Assembly: GCF_019880545.1 (NCBI RefSeq)
Contig: NZ_JAINVW010000003.1
Location: 1 to 64,000, forward strand
DNA from: Flagellimonas meishanensis
GTDB lineage: Bacteria; Bacteroidota; Bacteroidia; Flavobacteriales; Flavobacteriaceae
Direction of reading: 5' to 3'
DNA length: 64,000 bases
Below the pieces are notes generated by a model that made no database searches, was not told the origin of the DNA, and saw only the letters and a list, made by a program, of their open reading frames with translations. Shown here piece after piece: positions 56,869-64,000 of this stretch (position 1 is its first letter; every line of letters starts with the position of its first letter). Position numbers and translations under genes: made by a program.

Positions 56869-57384
56869 ATGAGAAAAACATTCTTGGTTATCGCAACCCT
56901 ACTTTTTTTGGGAGGTATGAACAGCAACGCACAAGACAGGAGTAGTTTTAAGGCGGGTTTTAACGCAGGACTTCCCGTTGGGGATGCTGCCAATGTTTCA
57001 GATTTCAGCCTTGGATTGGATGTTGCCTACCACTGGGGGGTGTCCGAATTGTTTGATGTAGGTCTGGCCACCGGCTTTATCAATGCTTTTGGCAAGTCCG
57101 AGACCATTACTGAAGGGCCAATTACCATTGAGTCGGATTTTGAAAACATCCAGTTTATCCCTTTGGCGGGGTCTGTTCGGCTGTATCCCACGTACCATTT
57201 CAAGCTTGGTGCCGACTTGGGCTATGGTGTTGGAATAAACGCCGGCAATGAAGGAGGTTTCTATATCAGGCCCTCAATTGGGTATAATATAACTGGGAAC
57301 ACCGAATTGAATGTTTCCTATATGAATATCAGCAACGATGGAAGTTTTTCCATAGTGGCAGTGGGCATACTGTTTTTGTTCTAA
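56869..57384 (+). CDS. Small outer-membrane beta-barrel protein
   Basis: 171 residues with a signal peptide (1-21, SNAQD). Repeated amphipathic strands (FKAGFNAGLPVGDAANVSDFSLGLDVAYHWGVSELF, ELNVSYMNISNDGSFSIVAVGILFLF) and the final aromatic residue match small porin-family proteins. Transcribed away from xerD with about 200 bases between, where I see only paired TTGGTCAA repeats near 56720-56740. Function unknown. Confidence 0.75.
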   Translation: MRKTFLVIATLLFLGGMNSNAQDRSSFKAGFNAGLPVGDAANVSDFSLGLDVAYHWGVSELFDVGLATGFINAFGKSETITEGPITIESDFENIQFIPLAGSVRLYPTYHFKLGADLGYGVGINAGNEGGFYIRPSIGYNITGNTELNVSYMNISNDGSFSIVAVGILFLF

Positions 57385-57488
57385 CGGTCTATTGATTAGG
57401 ATAGTAGACACTTAAAGGCAAGATTAAGAGATTGAAGTTAATAACCCCGAATCGAATAATAGATATTAACCATTTAATTACTTATGAA

Positions 57489-57950
57489 ATGAAAAGATTA
57501 CTATTTGTTTTAGCATTTACATCACTATGTATGATTGGTTCAAACGCACAAACCAATTACAAGGCTGCCTTGGGTTTGGGTATTGACCTGTACGATGACG
57601 CCACCTTTTTTGGCGCCACAGGTAAATACTTTTTCTCCGACAATCATGTGGGGCAGGCCGATTTGGGCTTTGAGGACAATGCGACCATTGTGACCATCCT
57701 TTATTCATACCACAAAGAATTTGTTGGTGCAAGAGGGCTTCGTTGGTATACAGGGATAGGCCCGAGCATTATTCTCATTGAGGATTTTGATAATATTTTT
57801 GCGTTGCGCCCACATGTTGGTATTGATTTCAAGGTCAATGGGGTGCCTTTTGTGGTAAACTTTGACTGGAGACCCTCCGTGGTCTTAAGCGATACAGGCG
57901 AAAATGAAGTGGGTGCCTTTGGTTTTGGACTACAGTTCGCAATTAATTAA
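57489..57950 (+). CDS. Exported beta-barrel-like protein
   Basis: 153 residues from the ATG at 57489 (19 additional open codons upstream are not conserved). Signal peptide (1-19, GSNAQ), then alternating amphipathic strands (YKAALGLGIDLYDDATFFGATGKYFF) ending in FGFGLQFAIN. It shares the general plan of the gene at 56869, with which it lies in tandem (105-base gap), but not obvious sequence identity. Function unknown. It lies just upstream of aroQ. Confidence 0.65.
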   Translation: MKRLLFVLAFTSLCMIGSNAQTNYKAALGLGIDLYDDATFFGATGKYFFSDNHVGQADLGFEDNATIVTILYSYHKEFVGARGLRWYTGIGPSIILIEDFDNIFALRPHVGIDFKVNGVPFVVNFDWRPSVVLSDTGENEVGAFGFGLQFAIN

Positions 57951-58018
57951 GAAGAAAAAGTGATTGGAAGAGGGTGGGGGCATTCCCACCCTTTTCTTTT
58001 TGTTGTATTTTTAAACCC

Positions 58019-58435
58019 ATGAAATTGATAATCATAAACGGTCCCAACCTGAATCTTTTGGGCAAACGTGAACCTGAGGTTTATGGAAATAGCACTTTTG
58101 AGGACTATTTTGAAAAGTTGCAGCACAAATATCCGAAAGTACAGTTGTCCTATTTTCAATCCAATATAGAGGGAGAGCTTATTGACAAAATCCAAGAAGT
58201 GGGCTTTGATTATGATGGTATTGTGCTGAACGCCGCATCCTATACCCATACTTCTGTGGGAATCGGGGATGCCGTTAAGGCCATTGATGCACCTGTGGTG
58301 GAAGTCCATATCTCCAACACGCACAAGCGGGAAGAGTTCCGACATGTTTCCTACATCTCGTCAGGAGCAAAGGGTGTCATTCTCGGTTTTGGATTGCAGA
58401 GTTATGACCTTGCAATACAAAGCTTTTTACCCTAA
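58019..58435 (+). CDS. aroQ: Type II 3-dehydroquinate dehydratase
   Basis: 138 residues from the ATG at 58019. Type II signatures: IINGPNLNLLGKREPEVYG, with the catalytic Tyr in the following loop, DGIVLNAASYTHTSVGIGDAV and VVEVHISNTHKREEFRHVSYIS, which bind the substrate carboxylate and carry the active-site His. It converts 3-dehydroquinate to 3-dehydroshikimate. It overlaps the 3' end of the DUF3817 gene by nine bases (convergent). Confidence 0.95.
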   Translation: MKLIIINGPNLNLLGKREPEVYGNSTFEDYFEKLQHKYPKVQLSYFQSNIEGELIDKIQEVGFDYDGIVLNAASYTHTSVGIGDAVKAIDAPVVEVHISNTHKREEFRHVSYISSGAKGVILGFGLQSYDLAIQSFLP

Positions 58436-58708
58436 AGGCTTTAGGTATTTTTTATCCATATAAAATGTACCGAAGGGCAACAAGGATGCCAAAAAAAGAA
58501 TTGAAAATCTTTTTAGGTCCCATTTACGTTCCCAGCAAAACACAGCAACCACAGCTACATAGACAATAAAAAGAAAGCCATGGGCATATCCCACAATCTT
58601 GTTGGGTTCCAAGATTTCTGCCCAATATTTTAGCGGCATGGTAATTCCAAACAAGGCCAGATAGGAAATTCCCTCCATAATTGCGGTTGCCCGAAAAAGT
58701 TTCAGCAT
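58427..58708 (-). CDS. DUF3817 membrane protein
   Basis: 93 residues, three membrane helices (about 3-23, 35-55 and 65-85) with the conserved LKLFRATAIMEGISYLALFGITMPLKY start and a charged C-terminus. The family is a short membrane domain of unknown role, found alone or fused to transporters. It lies nine bases after lpdA on the same strand, so it may be co-transcribed with it. Confidence 0.8.
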   Translation of the reverse strand: MLKLFRATAIMEGISYLALFGITMPLKYWAEILEPNKIVGYAHGFLFIVYVAVVAVFCWERKWDLKRFSILFLASLLPFGTFYMDKKYLKPLG

Positions 58709-58717
58709 ATCGGGGAC

Positions 58718-60109
58718 CTACAAGTGGATTACTTCATCATAGGCATCGGCCACCGCCTCCATAACAGCCTCGCTCATGGTGGGGTGTGGATGTACGGCCT
58801 TGAGCACTTCATGACCGGTAGTTTCCAGTTTTCTGGCGACAACCGCTTCGGCTATCATGTCGGTTACCCCGGCACCAATCATGTGGCAACCCAGCCATTC
58901 GCCATACTTGGCATCAAAAATAACCTTCACAAAACCATCGGCGTTGCCTGATGCTTTTGCCTTTCCACTGGCAGAAAATGGGAACTTGCCCACTTTTATG
59001 TCATATCCCTTTTCCCTGGCCTGTTTTTCCGTCAAACCTACCGAAGCAACTTCCGGCATACAGTAGGTACATCCTGGGATGTTGCCATAATCCAAAGGTT
59101 CCACATGCATTCCAGCTATTTTTTCAACACATAGGATTCCCTCAGCAGAGGCCACATGGGCCAAAGCCTGCCCCGGAGTTACATCGCCAATGGCATAATA
59201 CCCGGGGATGTTCGTTTGATAGTAGTCGTTCACAATGATTTTATCCCTGTCCACAGCAATGCCCACATCCTCTAGGCCGATATTTTCAATATTGGTTTTG
59301 ATGCCGACCGCGGAAAGTACGATGTCCGCTTCCAATACTTCCTCACCCTTGGAAGTCTTGACCGTGGCCTTGACCCCATCGCCAGAGGTGTCCACCTTGG
59401 TAACCTCAGCTGAAGTCATGATTTTTACCCCGGCCTTTTTAAAGCTTCTTTCCAATTGTTTGGACACATCTTCGTCCTCCACTGGGACAATATTGGGTAG
59501 ATATTCTACCACGGTAACCTCCGTGCCCATGGAATTGTAGAAATAGGCGAATTCGATACCAATGGCACCGCTACCCACAACAATCATTTTCTTGGGTTGC
59601 TTTTCAAGGGTCATAGCCTCCCGATATCCTATTACTTTTTTTCCATCCTGTGGCAGACTGGGCAGTTCCCGGCTTCTTGCACCGGTGGCTATAATAATAT
59701 GGTCCGCTGAGTATTCGGCGGGGTCACCATGTTCGCCCTTGACCAAGACTTTCTTTCCCGGTTGTACCTTGCCAAATCCGTTCAGCACCTCAATCTTATT
59801 CTTTTTCATCAAGAATTGAACGCCTTTGCTCATGCCATCGGCCACTCCACGGCTTCTTTTCACCACGGCGTCGAAATCGTGTTCCACTTCATTCACTTTC
59901 AGGCCATAGTCTTCCGCATGTTTTAAATATTCAAAAACCTGAGCGGATTTCAGTAGGGCCTTTGTGGGGATGCAGCCCCAATTAAGGCAAACGCCACCCA
60001 AACTTTCCTTTTCAACAATGGCTGTCTTGAAACCGAGTTGTGAGGCGCGTATGGCGGTTACATATCCCCCTGGACCACTGCCCAAAACAATTACATCAAA
60101 TTTGCTCAT
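58718..60109 (-). CDS. lpdA: Dihydrolipoyl dehydrogenase
   Basis: 463 residues. GSGPGGYVTAIRA is the FAD-binding motif, the redox disulfide is C41-C46 in GGVCLNWGCIPTK, the NAD+ fold carries VGSGAIGIEFAYFYNSMGTEVTVVE, and the C-terminal interface domain ends with AVHPHPTMSEAVMEA (His-Glu diad for catalysis). It is the E3 subunit of 2-oxo acid dehydrogenases and of the glycine cleavage system. No E1/E2 gene is near. Confidence 0.96.
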   Translation of the reverse strand: MSKFDVIVLGSGPGGYVTAIRASQLGFKTAIVEKESLGGVCLNWGCIPTKALLKSAQVFEYLKHAEDYGLKVNEVEHDFDAVVKRSRGVADGMSKGVQFLMKKNKIEVLNGFGKVQPGKKVLVKGEHGDPAEYSADHIIIATGARSRELPSLPQDGKKVIGYREAMTLEKQPKKMIVVGSGAIGIEFAYFYNSMGTEVTVVEYLPNIVPVEDEDVSKQLERSFKKAGVKIMTSAEVTKVDTSGDGVKATVKTSKGEEVLEADIVLSAVGIKTNIENIGLEDVGIAVDRDKIIVNDYYQTNIPGYYAIGDVTPGQALAHVASAEGILCVEKIAGMHVEPLDYGNIPGCTYCMPEVASVGLTEKQAREKGYDIKVGKFPFSASGKAKASGNADGFVKVIFDAKYGEWLGCHMIGAGVTDMIAEAVVARKLETTGHEVLKAVHPHPTMSEAVMEAVADAYDEVIHL

Positions 60110-60227
60110 CAGTTTTTGATTTTAGTTTTTATACATGGAAATGCCCTGTTTGGGCAGGTGCAAAAGTACGGAATTCAAAAAGCAAATCCCAAGCGCTAAA
60201 AAATCAAATTTGGCCTGAAGGAAGAAA

Positions 60228-60764
60228 TTAAGTTTTGTCCTCTCCGAACATCTTTTTATTGAAGGCTTCCGAACCACCCTTGGGAATGGACAGGGAAATC
60301 CATTCCTTGCCTACAATCATTTTGCCCAAAAAGATAATTTGCCCCACATGACTTGCATAATGGGCCAATTGACGATTTATGGCTTCCACTATTGTGTGTT
60401 CTTCGTCTCTTATCCTGATTTTTGTATCAAAATTTGAAGAATCAATACTTTCAAGGGCATTGAACAAGCATTTCCAGCCTTTTTCCCATTCGGTAAGCAT
60501 GTCTACTTTTGTGGCATAGGTGCCTTCAAATTCCATTTCACGGTTTCGCCATGGTTTTTCCCCGTCTTCGGTCAAAAAATTGGTCCATCGGCTCAACATG
60601 TTGCCCACCATATGTTTTACGATAATGGCGATGGAATTATCCATTTCCTGGTATTGCCAGTGAATGTCATTTTCTGCAAGTTGCTCAAATGTTTTATCCC
60701 CCAAGGTTTTGTAACGCTGGAATTCAAACTTGATATTGGAGAGGTAATTCTCTTGAAAATCCAT
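60228..60764 (-). CDS. DUF1572/DinB-like protein
   Basis: 178 residues from the ATG at 60764. A four-helix bundle of the DinB/YfiT type: DNSIAIIVKHMVGNMLSRWTNFLTEDG with His in the first metal-binding position, KWGCLFNAL-like helix WEKGWKCLFNALESI, and AINRQLAHYASHVGQIIFLGKMI with two further histidines (the three His that bind Ni/Zn in this fold). Members are predicted thiol-dependent transferases. The gene begins 2 bases after the MsrB stop, so it may be in one operon with it. Confidence 0.8.
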   Translation of the reverse strand: MDFQENYLSNIKFEFQRYKTLGDKTFEQLAENDIHWQYQEMDNSIAIIVKHMVGNMLSRWTNFLTEDGEKPWRNREMEFEGTYATKVDMLTEWEKGWKCLFNALESIDSSNFDTKIRIRDEEHTIVEAINRQLAHYASHVGQIIFLGKMIVGKEWISLSIPKGGSEAFNKKMFGEDKT

Positions 60765-60766
60765 TC

Positions 60767-61171
60767 CTAGTTCTCGGGTTCGAAGTCGATGCTCACGGAG
60801 TTTATACAATAACGTTGACCCGTGGTATCCCGGGGGCCATCATTAAAAACATGGCCCAAGTGCCCTCCACAATTCGCACAGACCGTTTCGGTCCGGATCA
60901 TGCCATGCGAGGTGTCCCTGATATACTCGATGGCGCATTCAACAGCTTGGTCAAACGAGGGCCAACCACAACCACTTTCAAATTTATGCTCACTTTCAAA
61001 AAGCTTTGCATTACAGGCTTTACAGTGGTAGTCACCATTTTCAAAGTGGAGATCATATGCTCCGGTAAACGGCCTTTCCGTGCCTTTGTTGCGAAGCACA
61101 TAGTATTCCTCTGGGGAAAGCTGCTTTTTCCACTCTTCTTCTGATTTTTGAACACCGTATTTTTTGTCCAT
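60767..61171 (-). CDS. msrB: Peptide-methionine (R)-S-oxide reductase, cytoplasmic
   Basis: 134 residues, no signal peptide. Zinc is bound by C50, C53, C98 and C101, the catalytic Cys is C122 in RYCINS, and the resolving Cys is C68 in SGCGWPSF. It reduces methionine-R-sulfoxide in proteins. The product ends two bases before the DUF1572 gene and starts 15 bases after the second MsrB gene, all on the same strand, so an oxidative-stress operon is plausible. Confidence 0.93.
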   Translation of the reverse strand: MDKKYGVQKSEEEWKKQLSPEEYYVLRNKGTERPFTGAYDLHFENGDYHCKACNAKLFESEHKFESGCGWPSFDQAVECAIEYIRDTSHGMIRTETVCANCGGHLGHVFNDGPRDTTGQRYCINSVSIDFEPEN

Positions 61172-61186
61172 GTTGGTTGTTTGAGG

Positions 61187-61687
61187 TTAATCTTGTTTTG
61201 CGTCAGGGATAAAGTCGAGTGCGACACCATTGATGCAGTGCCTTTTTCCTGTTGTTTGCCGAGGTCCGTCATCGAACACATGACCAAGGTGCCCGCCACA
61301 GGTGGCGCAGTGTTCCTCTGTTCTGGCATAGCCGATTTTGTAGTCAACATCATAGGCCACATTGCCTTCAATTTCACGATCAAAAGAGGGCCAACCGGTA
61401 CCTGAATCAAATTTGTGCTCGCTTTTGAAGAGGGGAGTTCCGCAACCGGCGCACACGTAGGTGCCTTTTTCTTTGTTATTAAGAAGTTCACTGGTAAAGG
61501 CATTTTCGGTGGCAGCTTTTCGGAGTACATAGTATTCCATATCCGTAAGCTCTGCACGCCATTCCGCATCTGTTTTCGTCACCGGATAGATTTTATCCTC
61601 GGTTTTGGCCATTGTCTTTTCTTCCTGGGAAATGCCCCTGCACCCCACAATGACCAAAAAAAACATCCAAAGCAATTTTTTCCCCAT
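61187..61687 (-). CDS. msrB: Peptide-methionine (R)-S-oxide reductase, lipoprotein
   Basis: 166 residues from the ATG at 61687 (11 more open codons upstream). A lipobox LVIVGC (C16) predicts envelope location. MsrB domain (about 38-163) with zinc ligands C79, C82, C127 and C130 and the catalytic C151 in RHCING. The position of the resolving Cys is occupied by Thr (T97, SGTGWPSF), so it must be recycled differently from the neighbouring enzyme. Tandem paralog of the cytoplasmic MsrB. Confidence 0.9.
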   Translation of the reverse strand: MGKKLLWMFFLVIVGCRGISQEEKTMAKTEDKIYPVTKTDAEWRAELTDMEYYVLRKAATENAFTSELLNNKEKGTYVCAGCGTPLFKSEHKFDSGTGWPSFDREIEGNVAYDVDYKIGYARTEEHCATCGGHLGHVFDDGPRQTTGKRHCINGVALDFIPDAKQD

Positions 61688-61740
61688 TCTTTTTTTCTGT
61701 TTTAGTCGATTTTTTATCAAGTCCTATCAAAAATAACAAA

Positions 61741-61772
61741 CAAAAAAGTCCCACAGAAGAACTGTGGGACTT
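61741..61772 (-). terminator. Terminator of the collagen-like gene
   Basis: AAGTCCCACAG (61746-61756) and CTGTGGGACTT (61762-61772) form a perfect 11-bp stem around AAGAA. On the minus strand the stem is followed by six T. It closes the transcript of the gene ending at 61795 before the msrB genes. Confidence 0.92.
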
Positions 61773-61794
61773 CAATGGCTGTTAAACACATATT

Positions 61795-62373
61795 TTATTG
61801 TAGGTCCAGTTTTTGGATTCCGCTTTCATCAACACCAAGGGCGCTCAACACATTTTGGATATTGGAGAGATCTATCTCAGGTGAATTGGCAAATTCACTT
61901 GGAACAAATACAATACGGAATGATTGGTTATCCGTAAATCCTGGGTCGAGGATGGAAAGATCAAAATTGCCATCGATGAATAATTCCACATCCAAGAAAG
62001 TATGGGCAGAAACATATTGAATGGTTCCCTCGGGCAGGAAAAAGCTTTGGGGAATCTGGCTCCATGCATCGGCGGTGCTGCCATCGTTCAAGTCGATAAG
62101 CCCATCAAAACGGTAAACGAGCACGGCATACGATTCAAATACCTCAAAGTTGGTAACATCACTAAAATTGATCAGGGTACTCCAAATATTTCCTTCCACA
62201 TCATAGCCAAAATTTACTCCATCTACCTCAACCACTTGACCCTGAATGCCGTCAAGTCCGTCCAAACCATCGAGTCCATCCCGACCATCAAATCCAGGAG
62301 GTCCCTGTGGTCCTTCGCATGCTACTATAAACAGTACAACAAGTGCACCGATAATTGTATTGAATTTCTTCAT
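61795..62373 (-). CDS. Lipoprotein with short collagen-like repeat
   Basis: 192 residues. Lipobox FIVAC (C19) is followed directly by a short Gly-X-Y stretch (residues 21-46): GPQ GPP GFD GRD GLD GLD GLD GIQ, then a beta-rich domain (about 50-190; EVDGVNFGYDVEGNIWST, VDESGIQKLDL at the end). Eight triplets can form a collagen-like stalk or remain a linker. The family is known as collagen-like lipoproteins in Bacteroidota; function not established. It diverges from glgE. Confidence 0.8.
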   Translation of the reverse strand: MKKFNTIIGALVVLFIVACEGPQGPPGFDGRDGLDGLDGLDGIQGQVVEVDGVNFGYDVEGNIWSTLINFSDVTNFEVFESYAVLVYRFDGLIDLNDGSTADAWSQIPQSFFLPEGTIQYVSAHTFLDVELFIDGNFDLSILDPGFTDNQSFRIVFVPSEFANSPEIDLSNIQNVLSALGVDESGIQKLDLQ

Positions 62374-62542
62374 GATTTCTGATTTTTTTGATTTGTATTT
62401 TTTTCGTTGTTTTCTTCTTAAATCAAAAAGCGTTCCATAAATTTTTATGGGAAAAAAAAGAATCCAAGAAAAAACAGGCTTTGTCTGAAATTTTTTGGTT
62501 TAATTTCTATATTTATCAGGACGGACCAACTAAACTAAGATT

Positions 62543-64000
62543 ATGCTTAGGCAACAACGTGTTGTAATTGATAATGTGCGACCGCAATTGGATTGTGGGG
62601 AATTTTTTATAAAACGCGTGGTAGGTGAAACGGTGGATGTGACCGCCGATATACTCCCCGACGGCCACGATGTGACACAAGCCGAACTTCTTTACCGACA
62701 TGAGGGTGATAAAAGCTTTTCCGAGGTACGCATGCACCACCAGGGCAACGATGTGCACATGGCCTCTTTTTTAGTGAAAAAGCAGGGTTTTTATGAGTAT
62801 AAGTTAAGGGGTTGGGTGGACTACGCGCTCAATTGGCAACACGGCATAGAGGCCAAATTGAATGATGGGCAACATTTGAAAAGTGAACTGTTGGACGGTG
62901 TACAATACCTTAAGTTTTTACTGAAAAAAGTTTCGGCAACCGACAAGGAGCTTTTGAAAGAATGGATTGACGAGTTTCAAGATCCCAAAAAATATGATGC
63001 GGCAGTCAACAATGCAGTTTCAGAAAAACTACATAACTGGTTCGTTGCGCATCCACAGCGAATATTGGCCAACGAGAGCAAAACGCTGAAAGTTTATGTG
63101 GATAGGAAAAAAGCAAATTTTAGCACGTGGTACGAGTTTTTCCCTCGGTCTGCATCCCCACACCCAAATACCCATGGAACATTCAAGGATTGTGAGGCCC
63201 TGCTTCCCCGCATAGCCAGAATGGGTTTTGATACATTATATTTTCCACCGATCCATCCCATTGGGGAAGTGAACAGGAAGGGAAAAAACAACACTGTGAA
63301 TGCACTGGAAGGGGATTCGGGAGTGCCATGGGCCATAGGTTCCAAACATGGCGGGCACAAGTCCATACACCCAGAACTGGGGAATGAAAAGGATTTTAGA
63401 CGATTGGTGAAGAAAGCCAAGGACATGGGCATTGCAGTGGCCATGGACATTGCCTTTCAGGCGGCCCCGGACCATCCTTATATCTCCGAACACCCAGAAT
63501 GGTTCCGTAAAAGACCCGATGGCACCATTCAATATGCGGAAAACCCTCCAAAAAAGTACCAGGATATTGTTAATTTTTATTTTGAGACCAAGGCATACAA
63601 GGAACTATGGCAAGAACTGCTAGGCATTGTGCTGCATTGGGTAGGTTTTGGTGTCAATGTTTTTCGTGTGGACAATCCGCATACCAAGCCCTATTATTTT
63701 TGGAACTGGCTCATTTCTGAGGTCAAAAAGGAGCATCCCGATGTACTTTTCTTGGCTGAGGCATTTTCCCGACCAAAGGTTATGCAGCAATTGGCCAAAC
63801 AAGGCTTTTCCCAGTCCTATACCTATTTTACATGGCGCGTGAACAAGCATGAGTTGATCGAGTATATGCTGGAACTAACCCAGACGGATATGCGGGAGTA
63901 TTATCGTCCCAATTTTTGGCCAAATACACCGGATATAAATCCCTATCATCTGCACGGGGCCAATGAGTCCATGCATTTGATTCGATATGCCCTGGCGGCA
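62543..64000 (+). CDS. glgE: Alpha-1,4-glucan:maltose-1-phosphate maltosyltransferase, 5' part
   Basis: The frame is open from the ATG at 62543 to the window edge (486 codons), so the 3' part is missing. MLRQQRVVIDNVRPQLDCGE and VKRVVGETVDVTADILPDGH-like N-terminus, then the GH13 domain with RMGFDTLYFPPIHPIG, KKAKDMGIAVAMDIAFQAAPDHP, the nucleophile D377 in FRVDNPHTKP and the acid/base E406 in FLAEAFSRP. The D-E spacing (29) equals that of characterised GlgE enzymes. GlgE extends alpha-glucan with maltose 1-phosphate made from trehalose. The 169-base gap before it is AT-rich with a TATATTTA box at 62508-62515. Confidence 0.93.
   Translation, partial: MLRQQRVVIDNVRPQLDCGEFFIKRVVGETVDVTADILPDGHDVTQAELLYRHEGDKSFSEVRMHHQGNDVHMASFLVKKQGFYEYKLRGWVDYALNWQHGIEAKLNDGQHLKSELLDGVQYLKFLLKKVSATDKELLKEWIDEFQDPKKYDAAVNNAVSEKLHNWFVAHPQRILANESKTLKVYVDRKKANFSTWYEFFPRSASPHPNTHGTFKDCEALLPRIARMGFDTLYFPPIHPIGEVNRKGKNNTVNALEGDSGVPWAIGSKHGGHKSIHPELGNEKDFRRLVKKAKDMGIAVAMDIAFQAAPDHPYISEHPEWFRKRPDGTIQYAENPPKKYQDIVNFYFETKAYKELWQELLGIVLHWVGFGVNVFRVDNPHTKPYYFWNWLISEVKKEHPDVLFLAEAFSRPKVMQQLAKQGFSQSYTYFTWRVNKHELIEYMLELTQTDMREYYRPNFWPNTPDINPYHLHGANESMHLIRYALAA

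Noticed and set aside
60898-61569. 223-codon minus-strand frame running across both msrB genes
   Set aside because: It is a second frame on the same strand as the two MsrB proteins, whose zinc and catalytic residues are intact; the longer frame has no recognisable domain.
61795-62373. Gly-X-Y segment read as a CRISPR-like or tandem DNA repeat
   Set aside because: The nucleotide repetition (GTCCAAACCATCGAGTCC etc.) simply encodes GLD triplets in frame; repeat units are too short and irregular for a CRISPR array, and no cas gene is present.

Overview
The window is a 64 kb piece of chromosome from a member of the Bacteroidota, almost certainly a (marine) Flavobacteriaceae. The supporting evidence is a bacillithiol gene (bshC), the flavobacterial DUF6048-DUF6452-RlmD trio, SusR-like TPR/LuxR membrane regulators, lipoboxes of the form ..SCSKDD, several Bacteroidota-type promoters (TTG-N19-TAnnTTTG), and the absence of Shine-Dalgarno sequences. 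An Allomuricauda/Flagellimonas-like genus fits my impression of the proteins, but I could not test this. The window opens in the 3' end of a 5S rRNA, so an rRNA operon lies just upstream, and it closes inside a glgE gene. I see no tRNA, insertion sequence, prophage or CRISPR array.

Layout. 0.1-8.5 kb: amidohydrolase, hemolysin-III-like protein, ZIP transporter, two rRNA methyltransferases (THUMP type and RlmD) with the DUF6048/DUF6452 envelope pair, and an ECF sigma with a membrane partner. 8.7-15.7 kb: ornithine aminotransferase, a CarboxypepD_reg-like surface protein, an M14 peptidase, bshC. 15.9-23.8 kb: accessory island (below). 23.8-35.4 kb: beta-phosphoglucomutase, guaA, LysM receptor-like protein, OsmC, DUF922 protease, AraC regulator, beta-lactamase-fold hydrolase, a decayed pseudogene, two Tat-exported TIM-barrel isomerase-like proteins, pyrG. 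35.5-44.8 kb: yidC, a four-domain fasciclin lipoprotein, mnmA, flavin oxidoreductase, RDD and TRIC membrane proteins with a spoIIM-like gene fragment between. 44.8-53 kb: RprXY-like two-component system, DoxX, dienelactone hydrolase, cyclophilin, Nudix, acyltransferase, a second ECF sigma pair, M20 peptidase. 53-64 kb: type II NADH dehydrogenase, four small outer-membrane-type proteins, xerD, aroQ, lpdA, two MsrB proteins, a collagen-like lipoprotein and glgE.

The most interesting region is 15.9-23.8 kb: two tandem, same-strand modules, each made of a paralogous membrane-anchored TPR/LuxR-type regulator followed by a lipoprotein that looks like a pore-forming toxin. One effector has an aerolysin/ETX-MTX2-like C-terminal half. 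The other has a cholesterol-dependent-cytolysin-like (MACPF/CDC) core without the cholesterol-binding undecapeptide, and in place of domain 4 it carries four repeats that resemble a four-bladed, hemopexin-like propeller. The regulators are paralogous, and so are the non-coding DNAs: both effector genes share a leader rich in inverted repeats, and both regulator genes share a palindrome over a -7-like box just before the start codon. I infer a duplicated regulatory cassette controlling two structurally unrelated pore-forming effectors, perhaps for antagonism or predation defence.

Other points worth a second look are a frameshifted pseudogene at 31.3 kb, the truncated spoIIM-like remnant at 43.3 kb, divergent genes whose start codons overlap (CATG at 48.92 kb), -7 boxes lying against start codons, and a cysteine-rich insert in the ornithine aminotransferase.
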